DNA of 64,000 nt from Pelodera strongyloides (taxonomy: Eukaryota; Nematoda; Chromadorea; Rhabditida; Rhabditidae). The translations under genes and the position numbers were made by a program. The notes under the pieces were generated by a model that saw only the letters and a list, made by a program, of their open reading frames with translations, made no database searches and was not told where the DNA came from. The first letter of the stretch is position 1; the number at the start of each line of letters is the position of its first letter. The stretch covers positions 114,501 to 178,500 of the forward strand of contig JAANDG010000068.1 of the NCBI GenBank assembly GCA_036852015.1, written 5' to 3'. This document shows, piece after piece, positions 10,989-22,818 of the stretch.

Positions 10989-13900
10989 TTACCAATCTAT
11001 CGAACAGCAGATCAGAACCACGATGAGTAGTAGTAAAGGAGTGCTTCCGGAATTCGGATCCCCAGAAACAAATGGGGCGCCTATCAGGGACATCACCTCC
11101 AATTCACCTGAAACCAAACAAATACGTTATACGGGAAAACACTAAAACCATTAAATCATACCCACTAAACCACAAAACCCGTAAATCGGGAACCGCGTGC
11201 CTAAACCCAAGGATTTCACCGCCCGCCGGGACGCATAGAGAAATTGCCCACCTAACCAATCCGTCTTTGGTAAGGCGGAAAAAAAACAGCACATATAAGA
11301 CCCACAAAAATGAAACAAGAGAAACAACTCACGATTCACCCTTTCCAATTGCTTGCTCAGTTTCTGTGACTCTAGATGCCCATCCAATGAGTTCAATAAT
11401 GAACGGCGATGCTTGATCAGATCCGTCTGAATCTGGAAGCCGAACTGACGTGAAAGAGTGAAAGTGACACGATCGAAAGAAAAGGAATAAACACTATTCC
11501 ACAAGGCACATGTACACACCGCACCGGATACACACCGCACCGGAAGACTAGTGTTCATAACAGACCGACTGCATTCATATCATAAAAATGAACATGGGAG
11601 ATGGAGAAAAAATTATTTATGTGATCAAGATCGGTAGCAAGATACAGTATCTTATTGCAAAGGTCAAAGGGGCGTAGGTTATAAAAAAACTTTTCGATGT
11701 CAAAACTACACAAAACACATGAATCCGCATGTCAATGTGGTAATATCAAAACTACAGTATAAGGAAAATGAAAACTACTGACTGATTGCCACATTCGCAG
11801 AGAAATCAAAACTAGCAAACTGCAATTAACACCTCTACCAACCTTCTTCAAATCGCCCATCCATAGCAGTGGCATATGATGGAAGATAGTCAAGAACTCT
11901 TCTCGGACCACCTTCGTACCGTCCGGTAACACGCGATAGGTGTACTAAACACAGGAGAATACAATCTTACATATATAATTAGTAATGTTTCTAAAGCGCC
12001 CGTGTGTCAAACCACTGTTAGGAAAGAGCATATCTCTCCCTCTCTGTCAATAGCGCGAACAGTTTGGGTTTCATCTTCATTCGACCCCCTCTTTTTTCGT
12101 TTTCCACCCAAAATCTACAGTACAGTTACAGTACAGTTACAGTTACAGTTACACCTCTGTCTGGCTCTTTCAAATTCAGAAGTAGAAGGCTGATGATGAA
12201 TGAAATAATTTACACAAGAATTAAATTCAACGCTACCTTCTTGTAACTGGCAGGAATATCTTTTGGTGGACGGGACAAGTATGGTCGGAAATCCATCACA
12301 CTGCAATGCAATCATGAAAGAATGACATTAATTAAAGTGATATACCATCCGGGTTTGAAGCGTATGTTGGACAACTGCATTTCCACATGTCAACTGAATA
12401 TAATCTTATTATATAAAGGAGAAGAGTTTGTTTATGACTTTGTCACAGACTTTGTTTATGATTTTGTTTTTATGTGCACAACGAAATCCTTTCATAAAGA
12501 AAAGTTCCTATTCTCAATCGAAAGAGAAGATACAAAATCTATGCCCCTGGCGAAATTCGAACCCACAGCAGCAAACAACCTCTCGATTCACAGTCCAACG
12601 CTCTACCTGTTGAGCTATGCTAGCTTATACGGATAACTGTCTGCTCTAGATAGAGCACCTTCAGTGGCAAATTTGCATTGCACAATTTGTGAATGAAGAT
12701 CCAGACCCAAATTGTACGCTTCCACAATCATAAATGACTTCGTGAAGTGTACCAGAGGGAAAGACAGAAAGATTGAGGATGATAGGAGAGAGAGGGGCTT
12801 ACAATTAGAGATAAATAGGAGGAAGGAATAGCGAAAGTTATATTTTTACCTTTGTAGAAATTCCTTTTTGGTTAAATAGGATAACAATCGGCCGAAGGCC
12901 GATTCCTCCAGTCGGAGAAGAGCCCGTAGGGCTCTTCGAACGGCTGGTTAGAAATAAAGGAGAAGAGTTTGTCACGGGTTTGTTTTTATGTGCACAACGA
13001 AATCCCTTCATAAAGAAAATTCTTCGATCGAAAGAGCATACAAAATCTTTGTCGCTGGCGAGATTCGAACCCACAGCAGCGCACAACATCTCGATTCACA
13101 GTCCAACGCTCTACCGGTTGAGCTATGCTAGCTTATGAGAGGAGGATCTTATAGGAGATAGAAGAGCAATTGCAATAGCAAATTTGTAAATTTGCATGAA
13201 GTCCAGAACCATATTATACGTTTCCACATAAACGTAAATGAACGTCTATTTACGTGTGAAGAAATTCCTTTTTTTCAATAGGGTAACAATCGGCCGAAGG
13301 CCGACTCCTCCAGTCGGAGAAGAGCCCATAGGGCTCTTCGAACGGCTGGTAATTAGAATAAAACATGTGGAAGTATTGTACCGCGCAGTTATTGCACTCA
13401 TTACACTGGGAATGGGAATACAGTTTCCAAAAAACGTTCGTTATACCACTTTAAAAAAAATCCGTCTATCCGTCATGAATGAACATGATAGTAATAACCT
13501 AAGCAAGTTGTTTCGTTTACCGCAGCTCTTGACACTAGACTACCGTACACTGCTGAATCACAAAAGTAAAACATATAATCACAAAAGCAGATAATCAATA
13601 ATCAGAAAAACATACTGGGTTGTGTTCAGAAATGGTGAGACAGCCTCGTTGATAGTCACGTTAGCATCTCGACCTTTAGGCAGCACACGTATCTAAAAGG
13701 AATCAGTAGTGATAATACAGAAAACATAAGCAAACAAAAGAATTGGTGCCTCATGCTGGAATCGAACCAGCGACCTTCTGTTTACTAGACAGACGCTCTG
13801 CCACTGAGCCAATGAGGCGACTGTCATTAACCATCAAAGAATGACCAATGAAGGAACGGTGAATCCATGCACATCCAAGAAAGTATATTGCAAACACACT

Positions 13901-14406
13901 TTGCAAAAAACATGGTGCCTCATGCTGGAATCGAACCAGCGACCTTCTGTTTACTAGACAGACGCTCTGCCACTGAGCCAATGAGGCGATGTCCCGTACA
14001 TGCAAAAACTCAATGAATCGCGAAGCATATTATCCAAACGCGCCATAGAACGCATTTCCAAAACAGAATGTGAATAGAAAAGCTTACCCAAAGTTTCATA
14101 CCGAATTCCTCGCATAATCCACCCGATGTCTGGTTCATTCCATCTCTTGTACCAGTTGATGGGGCTAAACATGTTAAACATTTGATTGGGACTGATAGAC
14201 AAAAACCTACATTTAATAACTTTACATCATAAATTATCTAATAAATGAATAATAGATAATTTATATAATTTATTCTTTATAGTAACATGTATGATCTTTA
14301 TGATAATGTACATTAGTTTGGACCCTTGTTAGTAGGAACTGTTGTGAAGCCGTTCGTCTTAGGGTATCCTTTTGATTGCAATGTTTCTATGTGTGTATCA
14401 ATAAAC

Positions 14407-14441
<35 letters not shown>

Positions 14442-17236
14442 CGATAAAGAAAATCAAAGTTTGTATCGCCACAGTGAGGATTAAATGTTTCTGGAAATAA
14501 TTGCTAATGGAACTACTTATTTACACAATATTTAAATAACAAAATAAAACGTTCAAAATGTTCAATTTAAGCCAAATACACAACAGAAAAATTATTATAG
14601 AGACAAGACTATCACAGCTGCTAATACTACGTTTCCGAGCCAATGACTGGTTAGAGTGAGTGTTTGGTGAGTGAGTACTTTAGTCGCCCAGCGACAAACA
14701 CTTTCGGCCCATGTAGTATAGTGGTTAGTACTCCACGTTGTGGCCGTGGCGACGCTGGTTCGATTCCAGCCATGGGCAACTCTTTTGACAAAATACATAT
14801 AATTTTCAAAAGGGGTGTCCAAAGTGAATGAATACAATAGATTCGGTTCCTTTTTTCTGATTTCTTTTCCTTAGTGATGTACAGATAATAAGGGCTATTC
14901 TTAATAAACATCGAACCTAAAGAAAGTGTGAGTTGAATATTTGATGAGGATGGAGAAAACAACTAATTGCATTGACTTATAGGTAATTCCTTCAAACGTT
15001 CACATTCCAAACTGCCTTGGTCAAATGATTAAAAGACCCCTTGAATTTCTTAGCTGAACTGTTTCAAAGGCAAAGACGGGTAAACCATATCACAAAACCC
15101 CCAGCCTCAGGTAATGAACGTCCGGTATAGGCGCCCCGCTGTGCACTTCCCCTGTGATAAAAGTCAACTAACTGACCCGCACCTATCTACAGTGTGAATA
15201 AACAAAAGTTCACCAAAGGTGCATGAGTAGGTAGCACCTGTCAAGACTGAAAGGTGTCAAGAAAGGAAGGAAACATCACAGGTAAGAAGGTAGTTGCAGT
15301 TCCGGTAAGCGAAGCACGAGAGTTATGAATGTACATGTCGCTGTCAAATAAATAACACCGGTCACTAATGTATTACAATTCTAACTTCTCAGACTCCTTG
15401 TTAATTATGATCATGCAAGTAGTGAAAGAGGAAATTAAGAAGTGACCCTAAAACTCACAACGGAGTGTCTACATGTACATCCGATTCTAAAGATGTCACT
15501 TTATGTGCAATTATGTGGGAATTGGGTAATTCATTAAAATACTATCCTTCTCCACAAGCAATCAAACGGATTGACGATCAAACCAAAGACACAAGCTACG
15601 GGATTGCAGACTGCACCACACAATATGAAGGTGATGCGACTACGACGTAAAAGCCAAAAAGTAATGAAACAGAAAAAGGTAAGGACAACGACACGACGAT
15701 GAGGAAAAAACAGAAGTGGGCAACATCTCATATGTGTAAACAAGAAAGCAAACAAAACCAACTCACATATGTAAAAGTAGTCGTTGTACGGTCGGAAGGC
15801 AGCTTGTCCTGGCAAGGCTTCCAGTTCTCTGATGGTGAGACGGAGAGAAGGGAACACTTTATTGGCATCCGGGCCCCCGGTCCTCAACTCTTCACAAGAA
15901 CCCTCCCATTCATGACCGTAGGCAAGCGTGCACTCGTCGAAACCACGCCTTCCAACCTGAACTTACACTAAAAGTCAGGTTTATAGCGTTATTGCAAAGG
16001 CCTATTAATGAAGGAGCTAAATCATGAAAAGAGTCCCCCATGTAATTACAATTATGCATTATGCTAGGACGCACTCACTAGCGTCAGCGTCACTGCGCCA
16101 CCCGCCAAAGCAAGTGTCCGTCACTATGAGAAGTGCGAAGACGTTGTATGTGAAACTAGGGTGCTTGGGTCACAATCATAACTTATCTCTATGAGTGAGA
16201 GTGAGACTATGCCTCAGATTCATTCAAAGACAGAAACAGAGAAAGGTATAATTCGCAATTCACAGAGGACAGAGTTGAAGACGAACGGCAAGGGGAATTG
16301 AAAATAGCAGAGCCAACGGATCTGAGCCAACGGATGATGAATGATGATAGATTCTCACACTGCCTGTGATCCTTCGAACTGGGGATCATAGCCATGGTCA
16401 ATGACAAGGCAAACATAAGGAAAGCATTGAACAAGAAAAAAGACCAACTAACCCTGTAAATGCGGTGCGGAAAATTCCCGTCGCACTCGAACACCATGTG
16501 CTCACCAACAGTAACACTAAGCAGCGCCGTGCCCTTTTCGTTCGGTTTTGATAAAGGAGGAAACCTGGAACCATCCGATTTTAAATTGTATAGCTTGTTT
16601 TGAAACGCAAGCTCGAGGAAAACTGCTTTTTTTATGAATACAACTTTAATATGAATTATGAATACCGCTCAACGTATTACATCATAATTATTGTACGCAA
16701 AGTTCTCCGCCCCATCCGCTCTGGAACTGGAAGGGCACTAGGGCACAAAATGGAACCCCATTTGCATATTGCGCATAATAATGTCAGCACGTACAAAAAC
16801 CGCGGTATTATAACACGGCTCGGCTTTCATCCTGATGAACTGATGATACGCCGCCTATTGTGGTCAGTAGCAGTAGTGCACAAGAGAGAATATCAATCAA
16901 AAATTACTGATACTGAACAAAAGTTTGGCTAACTAAATAAGAAAAAGAGCCTACATCCTTGCCGGGGTCCAGTAAAATGTGTGCTCCGCCAATGCTTGCG
17001 GTCGCACTCGTTCGATCTGTTGCTCAGAAGCGGCCGCTAGAGGTGAGCCGACGCATCCTTTGTGAAGTAATGGCACTAGTAACTAAATAACCAACATGGC
17101 ATTCATGGCAACATGGCACAGAACATACGACCACGGACTAACATCCTAACATGTCTATCGACAACTACAAAAGTACAAAAAGCGGATGTTATATAAAAGG
17201 TAAACCCACCACCAATAAATGCAAGGAATGCGCCAT
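10989..17236 (-). CDS. Ephrin (GPI-anchored Eph-receptor ligand)
   Basis: Ten exons: 17206-17236, 16955-17036, 16453-16564, 15767-15956, 14088-14164, 13616-13692, 12237-12300, 11843-11944, 11333-11432, 10989-11107. All phases agree and give 317 residues. Signal peptide MAHSLHLLVVAAA (about 1-14). The ephrin receptor-binding (cupredoxin-fold) domain runs about 28-170: HTFYW, VFECDG, a domain core ending NDYFYISPSTGTRDGMNQ, then GGLCEEFGMKLWIRV. Four cysteines, about residues 65, 84, 96 and 156, fit the two conserved disulfides. Sequons NQT, NVT and NTT are visible. The end is a GPI-type signal (SGDPNSGSTP then LLLLIVVLICC). The stretch of about 130 residues between domain and anchor is longer than in short ephrins and unrecognised. 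Ephrins signal to Eph receptors on neighbouring cells; in C. elegans they guide epidermal and neuronal morphogenesis. Start fixed by the signal peptide and phase. Confidence 0.88.
12404..12947 (+). mobile_element. Helitron-like element H2, type B with tRNA-like cargo
   Basis: Starts TCTTATTATATAAAGGAG after an A; ends hairpin AGAGCCCGTAGGGCTCT plus CGAACGGCTGG before T. The tRNA-like segment lies at about 12542-12624. Longer than H1 by an extra segment before its 3' hairpin and a small direct repeat near its start. Confidence 0.8.
12542..12624 (-). pseudogene. tRNA-like pseudogene inside Helitron H2
   Basis: Same segment as in H1 with a few substitutions; A- and B-box-like motifs retained. 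Not a functional tRNA by stem pairing. Confidence 0.7.
12948..13349 (+). mobile_element. Helitron-like element H3, abutting H2
   Basis: Directly follows the CTGG end of H2. The first bases are degenerate (AAATAAAGGAGAAGAG instead of the family start); the 3' hairpin AGAGCCCATAGGGCTCT and CGAACGGCTGG end before T are intact. Head-to-tail with H2. Confidence 0.75.
13052..13132 (-). pseudogene. tRNA-like pseudogene inside Helitron H3
   Basis: Third copy of the Helitron-borne tRNA-like segment, closest to that of H1. Confidence 0.7.
13747..13818 (-). tRNA. tRNA-Thr (AGT), copy 1
   Basis: 72 nt. Acceptor stem GCCTCAT/ATGAGGC, anticodon stem TCTGT/ACAGA with loop CTAGTAA (anticodon AGT), T-loop GTTCGATTCC, discriminator A. 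Lies antisense to + in an ephrin intron, in the same direction as the ephrin gene. Confidence 0.95.
13916..13987 (-). tRNA. tRNA-Thr (AGT), copy 2
   Basis: Same 72-nt sequence as copy 1, 97 bp away, same strand. The flanks differ apart from a few bases, so the copies are a short tandem duplication with diverged spacers. Confidence 0.95.
14409..14438. repeat. (AT)n microsatellite
   Basis: About 15 AT units in an ephrin intron. Confidence 0.95.
14707..14778 (+). tRNA. tRNA-His (GTG)
   Basis: 72 nt. Acceptor GCCCATG/CATGGGC, anticodon stem CCACG/CGTGG with loop TTGTGGC (anticodon GTG), T-loop GTTCGATTCC. Lies in an ephrin intron, opposite strand to the ephrin gene. Confidence 0.95.
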
Positions 17237-19551
17237 TCTTTTCTTCCTGTACGAAAAATTGCCCTCTCGGAGCTGTTGTTACCTGTTAATGAATAATTAA
17301 GAAACTAGAAAATACTGATACACAATTGAGGAAAAATGGCAAAATCGCACAGAACACTTGAAACAGTATCAATGGGTAAAGAAGTTAAAGGGGGGCTTTA
17401 ATACAGAAATCGCAAATACAGCTAACAAATAAAAACGAAAAGAACAATTTTCAATAACTGGAGCAGCCATATAAAATCAAAGGACAAAGTAAAATCGAAT
17501 CAACGAACAACAGAATAAAACGTGCAAAAAATCAGTCAATTCTATTTCACATCATCTCTACCGTAGTCAACTGTAAATATTTGTGTTTTAGGGTGCACTA
17601 CCATTTTTTTTGCATTTTGTTTTCAATTTCTCCTTATGTATTTTGGATATACGTATAAATAACATGCAAAAAAAAACGGTTTGTGTAAAAAAGAAGCTAG
17701 ATTAGTTCCTTTTGTGGATGAAACTCTCAGTTGCAGAGTGGGGCGGGCAGGGAAGGGTCCGTTAACAAAAGACCGAGGAGAGAGAGAGGCTCGCGACTGG
17801 TGACAGACGAAGGTGCAAGAAATACACATACAAGAAAAACTAAGAAGACGCAAGAACCAACTAAATGAATTGGTTTTAAAATTATCTATACATATAAGCA
17901 TGCATATTAACGTAATGCATCGAAGTCCAGGGTCTATGTGAGCAGATCTTACTTACTAACGACTAACCTGCACCGACGTAAGTTTTCTATGATCTCGATA
18001 TATCACGATTAGTCAAGTATGAAAGCTAGGACTGCGTCTCTCGTAGTATCGATTAAAGCCTTGTACTTCCCTCATAATCATAGCCCAGATTTAGTTTCCG
18101 TATTAAAATAGCAGTTGTGGATTTCAACTGTTACCTAAGATCTGCGATAGTGAGTATAACCTGTCTAGAGGCTAGAGGTAAAGCGTTGGATTAGTGGTGT
18201 AGTGGGATATAACCACATTGAGATTGAATACTATTGCTCTCTGTCACCCTGTCTAGACGTATGACTGAGATACATCGGGGCCACATTGTTCGTGCGAGAT
18301 CTAAACTTTGCAAGATGTCGGAGTGGGGCCTCTACAACCAAAACACACATGTGTACTTTTGTTAGACATATTATATGCACTATGCAACTGCAACATTATC
18401 GAAAACAAGGTAGAAGTGCATACAGACAAGAGCATCATGTTTTCTTTGACTGTATGTGTTTGTGTCTGTGGGTGGTCTGGGAACCCCACATCAAGTTAGG
18501 CCAATATCCGAAGCAAAAGTATAACAGTGCGGAGCCAAATTATGTAGAAACTATGGACGTATATGCAATTCGCAGAAACTGAAACCCCGTCGCGACATAC
18601 AAAAAGTAGAGGAAGTTGCGCAAAGTGCAACATTTTGTGTTCATTTTTATTCGTTCTTGTTTTTGTGATGTCTGCAGTCTGGAACGCCATCATGCAGCTG
18701 TAAGACCGCATCTTCATGCAACGTTTTGTGATGGAACAGAAAATGTTGCGATTTGGTGTGTGCTTTGGTGAGATAAATGAAGTCCTACCAACCGGTACAC
18801 CATGGCAGACCGGGCTGGTAAGAGTATATGAAGACCAACGTCGGTATAAAAAGTTATAGCGATGAGAAAAACATTGCCAAATATGGTTGACCAGAAAGTT
18901 GGCTGAGAAGTATTACTGTGTATAAATGGAGTCTATGAACTAAGGATGGATAGATAGTACCAAAACTTTGACATTTCCAGCAAAAGTTATGTTGTTTTTG
19001 ACTCAGTTCTAGACTGGACTTACTAGATATATATCTTGAAAATATGTAGAAAAGTTCCCAGATCAATCAAGTATAAGTTCGTTCATAGGATGAGGTTCGA
19101 GTGTCATACCATACTAAAACTAATCGACTAATCCTATTGACAAACGAAGGGAAAGAAAAGAAAAGAACACTATGTATGTCTGAAGCGATCTGACTGGGAC
19201 TTCTTGATCCTTTTGGGCGCTAAAGTGCATTACATCGACTCAGTCTCGATCCAATTAAACTCTCGACTTTCCGATTTGTATGCCATAATGCCAGCTGAGG
19301 TGGGGGGCTAGACTATGATTATCCACCACAAAGTATCTTCTCTGGAATGTCTAAACGTCTACATAGGCTGTCGCAGCGAGCACATAAAAGCGTCTATCAG
19401 AACTGTAAGAAAACTGAGTACGTGCGTTTCAAGAACTGAATATATCGCATGACAAGTCCTCTCATGCTTATAGCACATCTATTGTTGTATTTTGAATTCT
19501 TGTAAAATGCGGTAGTTACAATTATGCTACCAAAGTATACACTCTCGCACC

Positions 19552-19720
19552 AAAAGCGAAATACCGGCCGGTTTTTGAAACGCATCGTGGACAACTGAAT
19601 TATTACGTGTCAATGCCAAGTTACTCCTCGATTTTTTATTCTAATTTGTGCCCATTTGCATGAGATGCGTAAAAATGATGGTGTACTCGATGCGTTTCAA
19701 AAACCGGCCGGTATTTCACC
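19552..19720. mobile_element. MITE family 1 copy
   Basis: Inverted ends AAAGCGAAATACCGGCCGG and CCGGCCGGTATTTC with GAAACGCATC subterminally. TTAA is lost at both ends, so this looks like an older or truncated copy. Confidence 0.7.
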
Positions 19721-20799
19721 ACTGGCAAAGGCGAGTAACGCCCCCCAAAATGCTACCTATAATCAGAATAAGTGGATAGAATTGTTAGAGTATCGTATCC
19801 TTTTTGTAATCGTTCACAATCTTACTGTAATTAGATAACCAACCCTATTATTATATATAATCGATATGCTGGGAGTATGAGATGCGTTGCGTGTATGAAA
19901 CAAAAAAAGAAGAAGAAAATGTCTCAGAAGCGACAGCTGCGTGTCGCGCCTAGTCGACTTTCCAGAACTTATTTCAGAAGTTGCAAAGATATACAAAACG
20001 AATGGTCTATTCATTAGGATAAGCCATTCAATAGGCGTCCGACTTGCAAGAGAGCCGTTCATGTACCTACTCATACAGACATGTATACGCACATATGCAC
20101 ACACGCACATACACACAGATACGCACGCATGCTCTCACACTCACGCACACACACGAGCTGGAATCTAATTATGACCGGAATCCAACTCTAGAGGCTCCTA
20201 GCCATACAATTTTCGAAAGTAAGCCTTTTTGATTCTAAACTGCAAGAAAGAGAGTCTTCTTCGAAACACAACCCAAAAAAAGTCTGATGGTTCATTTTCC
20301 ACATCATACGCAGGATATTCGTATTATTAGCTGGACATGGTCTGTGATGGAACTGTCTGTAGGAACGTCTGTAGGTAGACCCTATTTTCTTGCTCCTACC
20401 CATCCCATGTCCAAACGGCCCTCCCGGAGTCACAAAGTCCGCGCACCAGCTGCCGCGGCATGGTCCGAATGTTTCCAGAGTTTCAATGATTCTTTTCCGA
20501 GAATAAAGTTTCGAAATAACATGTCAACAAGTTTTTTGGACAGTAAAATGGAGAATAAGGGAGATCATCGTTCTTGAACTAACAGCCAGGGACTGTATAC
20601 AAATTAATTTAGAAGAAGCGACGACGGTATTCTGTATTCTTGATGTTGATTAGAACGTATTGTATCTATGAAGACCACACTTGAAAAGCCTTGAAATTAT
20701 ATATAAGGAAACATATAAAAAAGAATATACTACTGAATAAAATGTATAACCACATACAATAACATGCACACACATCGATCGGAAAATCAAATTATGAAT

Positions 20800-21178
20800 T
20801 TAAAGGGAATGTCAACCCAGATTCCTGGATACTGTATCAGGCGGTCTCAAAAATCGAGTTTAAAACAAAAGATCCGCGTCAGCACAGGTCTTATTACGTC
20901 TTCTGCTTGCATCTATCTTTTCTCTCCCCTCATTTTGTATTCGCTGTCCTGAGTGCGATGAAAAAAAAATCTTTTTTTTTGCAACTCATCTAGAAAGACC
21001 GCGTTAGCACACGTTTTTGCTTCACGAAATCCAAAAAAAAACCGAAATCCCAGGCATTTTTTGGAGGGGTTTGAAATTGTTTTTCTTGTTATCTAAAAGT
21101 TTGTTGTCACTTTCCTTACCTACAAAAGGTAAGCTTTTTTGAGCCCAACATGCAAAACCGGGTTAACATTCCCTTTAA
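20800..21178. mobile_element. TTAA-flanked MITE, family 3
   Basis: Ends TTAAAGGGAATGTCAACCC and GGGTTAACATTCCCTTTAA. The right part (TTTTTTGAGCCCAACATG) matches the right part of the larger element at 61705-62617. Confidence 0.75.
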
Positions 21179-22517
21179 AGAAAATGTGCAATGATTTGCC
21201 GATTTGAAAGAGTTATTTGAAAGCTGAATGAACTTTCCAACTTTAGTTCAAATGTTGTAAACAACTTTTTCTCGGTTTTTGAAACTGTACAAAGAAGGCG
21301 AACATCTGTTCCTTTACTCAGAGACGGCATGAAGCTCGATATAAATAATAAATGACCTATAGAAGATCGGAGAGCAACCATGTTTCTCTACAGAGTTACC
21401 ATGACCAAACGAAAATACAACTAACAAATATACTACTAAGAAAGAAGAGCTCAGCTCCACGTATACATATTTCAGTCAGATCTTTTTTCTATGTTTTCTA
21501 TTTTTCTTTCCCATGAAGCGTGAGAGTTATATGTATTTTTTTGACGAACAAAGAAACTCACTCCCTCTTATGCATCTCGTACGCATAATCTCCATTTGGA
21601 AACGGTAACCGCCGAGGGAACTTCACTTGGATGATGCTGATGCCATGAAGACGTCGAGCGATTTCCTCTGGTCACCTCGGATCTGTTGCTCGGAACACGT
21701 CATCTGCCCTGCACATTGCCACTATCTACTCTAGAAGTATAGCATGTGCTTAGGCATCCGTCTAGCTTTTCAGAAGAAGTATATGCACATTCCAATTGAA
21801 ATTTTGCATCGATACCACACCGCTTCCATAAGCGACTTAGCCAACTACTACGTTTTGAGGCGCGCAAGCGCCCCTGCAAAACCGCACTGCGCGGGTAGCT
21901 TCAGAGTAGTGCGCCGTTTGGTGTATTAGGCATATTATTAGGCGTATTAGGTTCAGGTGTAAGAGCTTACGATTAGTTAGGTTTAGGCTTACCTTTTACT
22001 TACAAAACAAATGTATGCTAGTTGAGTGTAACACGAAACAAGATATTATGAAAACTCTACAAACCTCCATAATACAGAAAATGGTGCACTGGTGTGGGAA
22101 AATCGAGGTCGCTGCGCGAAGGGTCAGCTCTTTTTGCTTACTTGTTTACTAGTTCGCCAACGATGAAACACCAAGAACCAAGACACACCGTGAGAAAAAT
22201 AAATGCAATGCAACAAAGAGAAATAAGACCGTTCAACGAAAAAATATACCTTTTATATAACGAGCTTTTGCAAGTAAGCATGAAGGAGAGTTTTCTAGAA
22301 CTTGCACAAGATAGTCAGGGATAATTCAGAAGTACTATGAATAGTTGAAGAAATCGAACCCTTTCTCATCCGGAACGTTCACTCTGCATGGACTTCTGAC
22401 AATGAGAATAATTCATAAACATTGCAGACTGTATTGAACCACCCTTGAATAAAGGAGCACGCTCTAGAAGCGTAGGTGATTAAAAAAAACATTACGTTAA
22501 AGCAATTATAAGTGGCA

Positions 22518-22818
22518 GTAAAAGGGATGGGTTCACTAGAAAATCACCTTGTTTTTATGCTTTAGTTTGATTGTACAAAGGTAAACTTAAGCAAAGAGCA
22601 TAACACATATAAAAATGGTGAGTATTGAACGATCTTCCGATAAAATAGTGCTACAAGATAAACCGGGGAAGCTAAGAGATATGGCTGAAACACACTGTTT
22701 TTCATCGTTCTAAGTAAAATAAACGATGAAAACTACATCTCTTTGCTTAATTTTACTTTTGTACAATCAAACGAAAGCATAAAAACAAGGTGATTTTCTA
22801 GAGAACCCTTCCCTTTAA
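22518..22818. mobile_element. Inverted-repeat MITE, family 4
   Basis: Arms AGAAAATCACCTTGTTTTTA and TAAAAACAAGGTGATTTTCT are inverted copies of about 40 nt plus further pairing (TTGTACAA, CTTAAGCAAAGAG). Right end carries TTAA. Confidence 0.75.

Larger units (their letters stand above)
12332..13454. mobile_element. MITE family 2 copy split by two Helitrons
   Basis: Left end TTAAAGTGATATACCATCCG with AGCGTATGTTGGACA, right end GTTATACCACTTTAA. The halves (12332-12403 and 13350-13454) are separated by Helitrons H2 and H3. Lies in an ephrin intron. The pairing of ends is inferred from family resemblance to 10364-10537 and 40423-40543. Confidence 0.6.

Noticed and set aside
8042..13132. Tyr/His/Lys-like tRNA genes in the Helitrons
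   Set aside because: A- and B-boxes are good but the anticodon stem does not pair and the variable region is over-long, so they are called tRNA-like pseudogenes.
20188..20560. Minus-strand frame containing CADFVTPGGPFGHGMGRSKK
   Set aside because: Open and not obviously repetitive, but no domain, start or splice context could be confirmed, so not listed as a gene.
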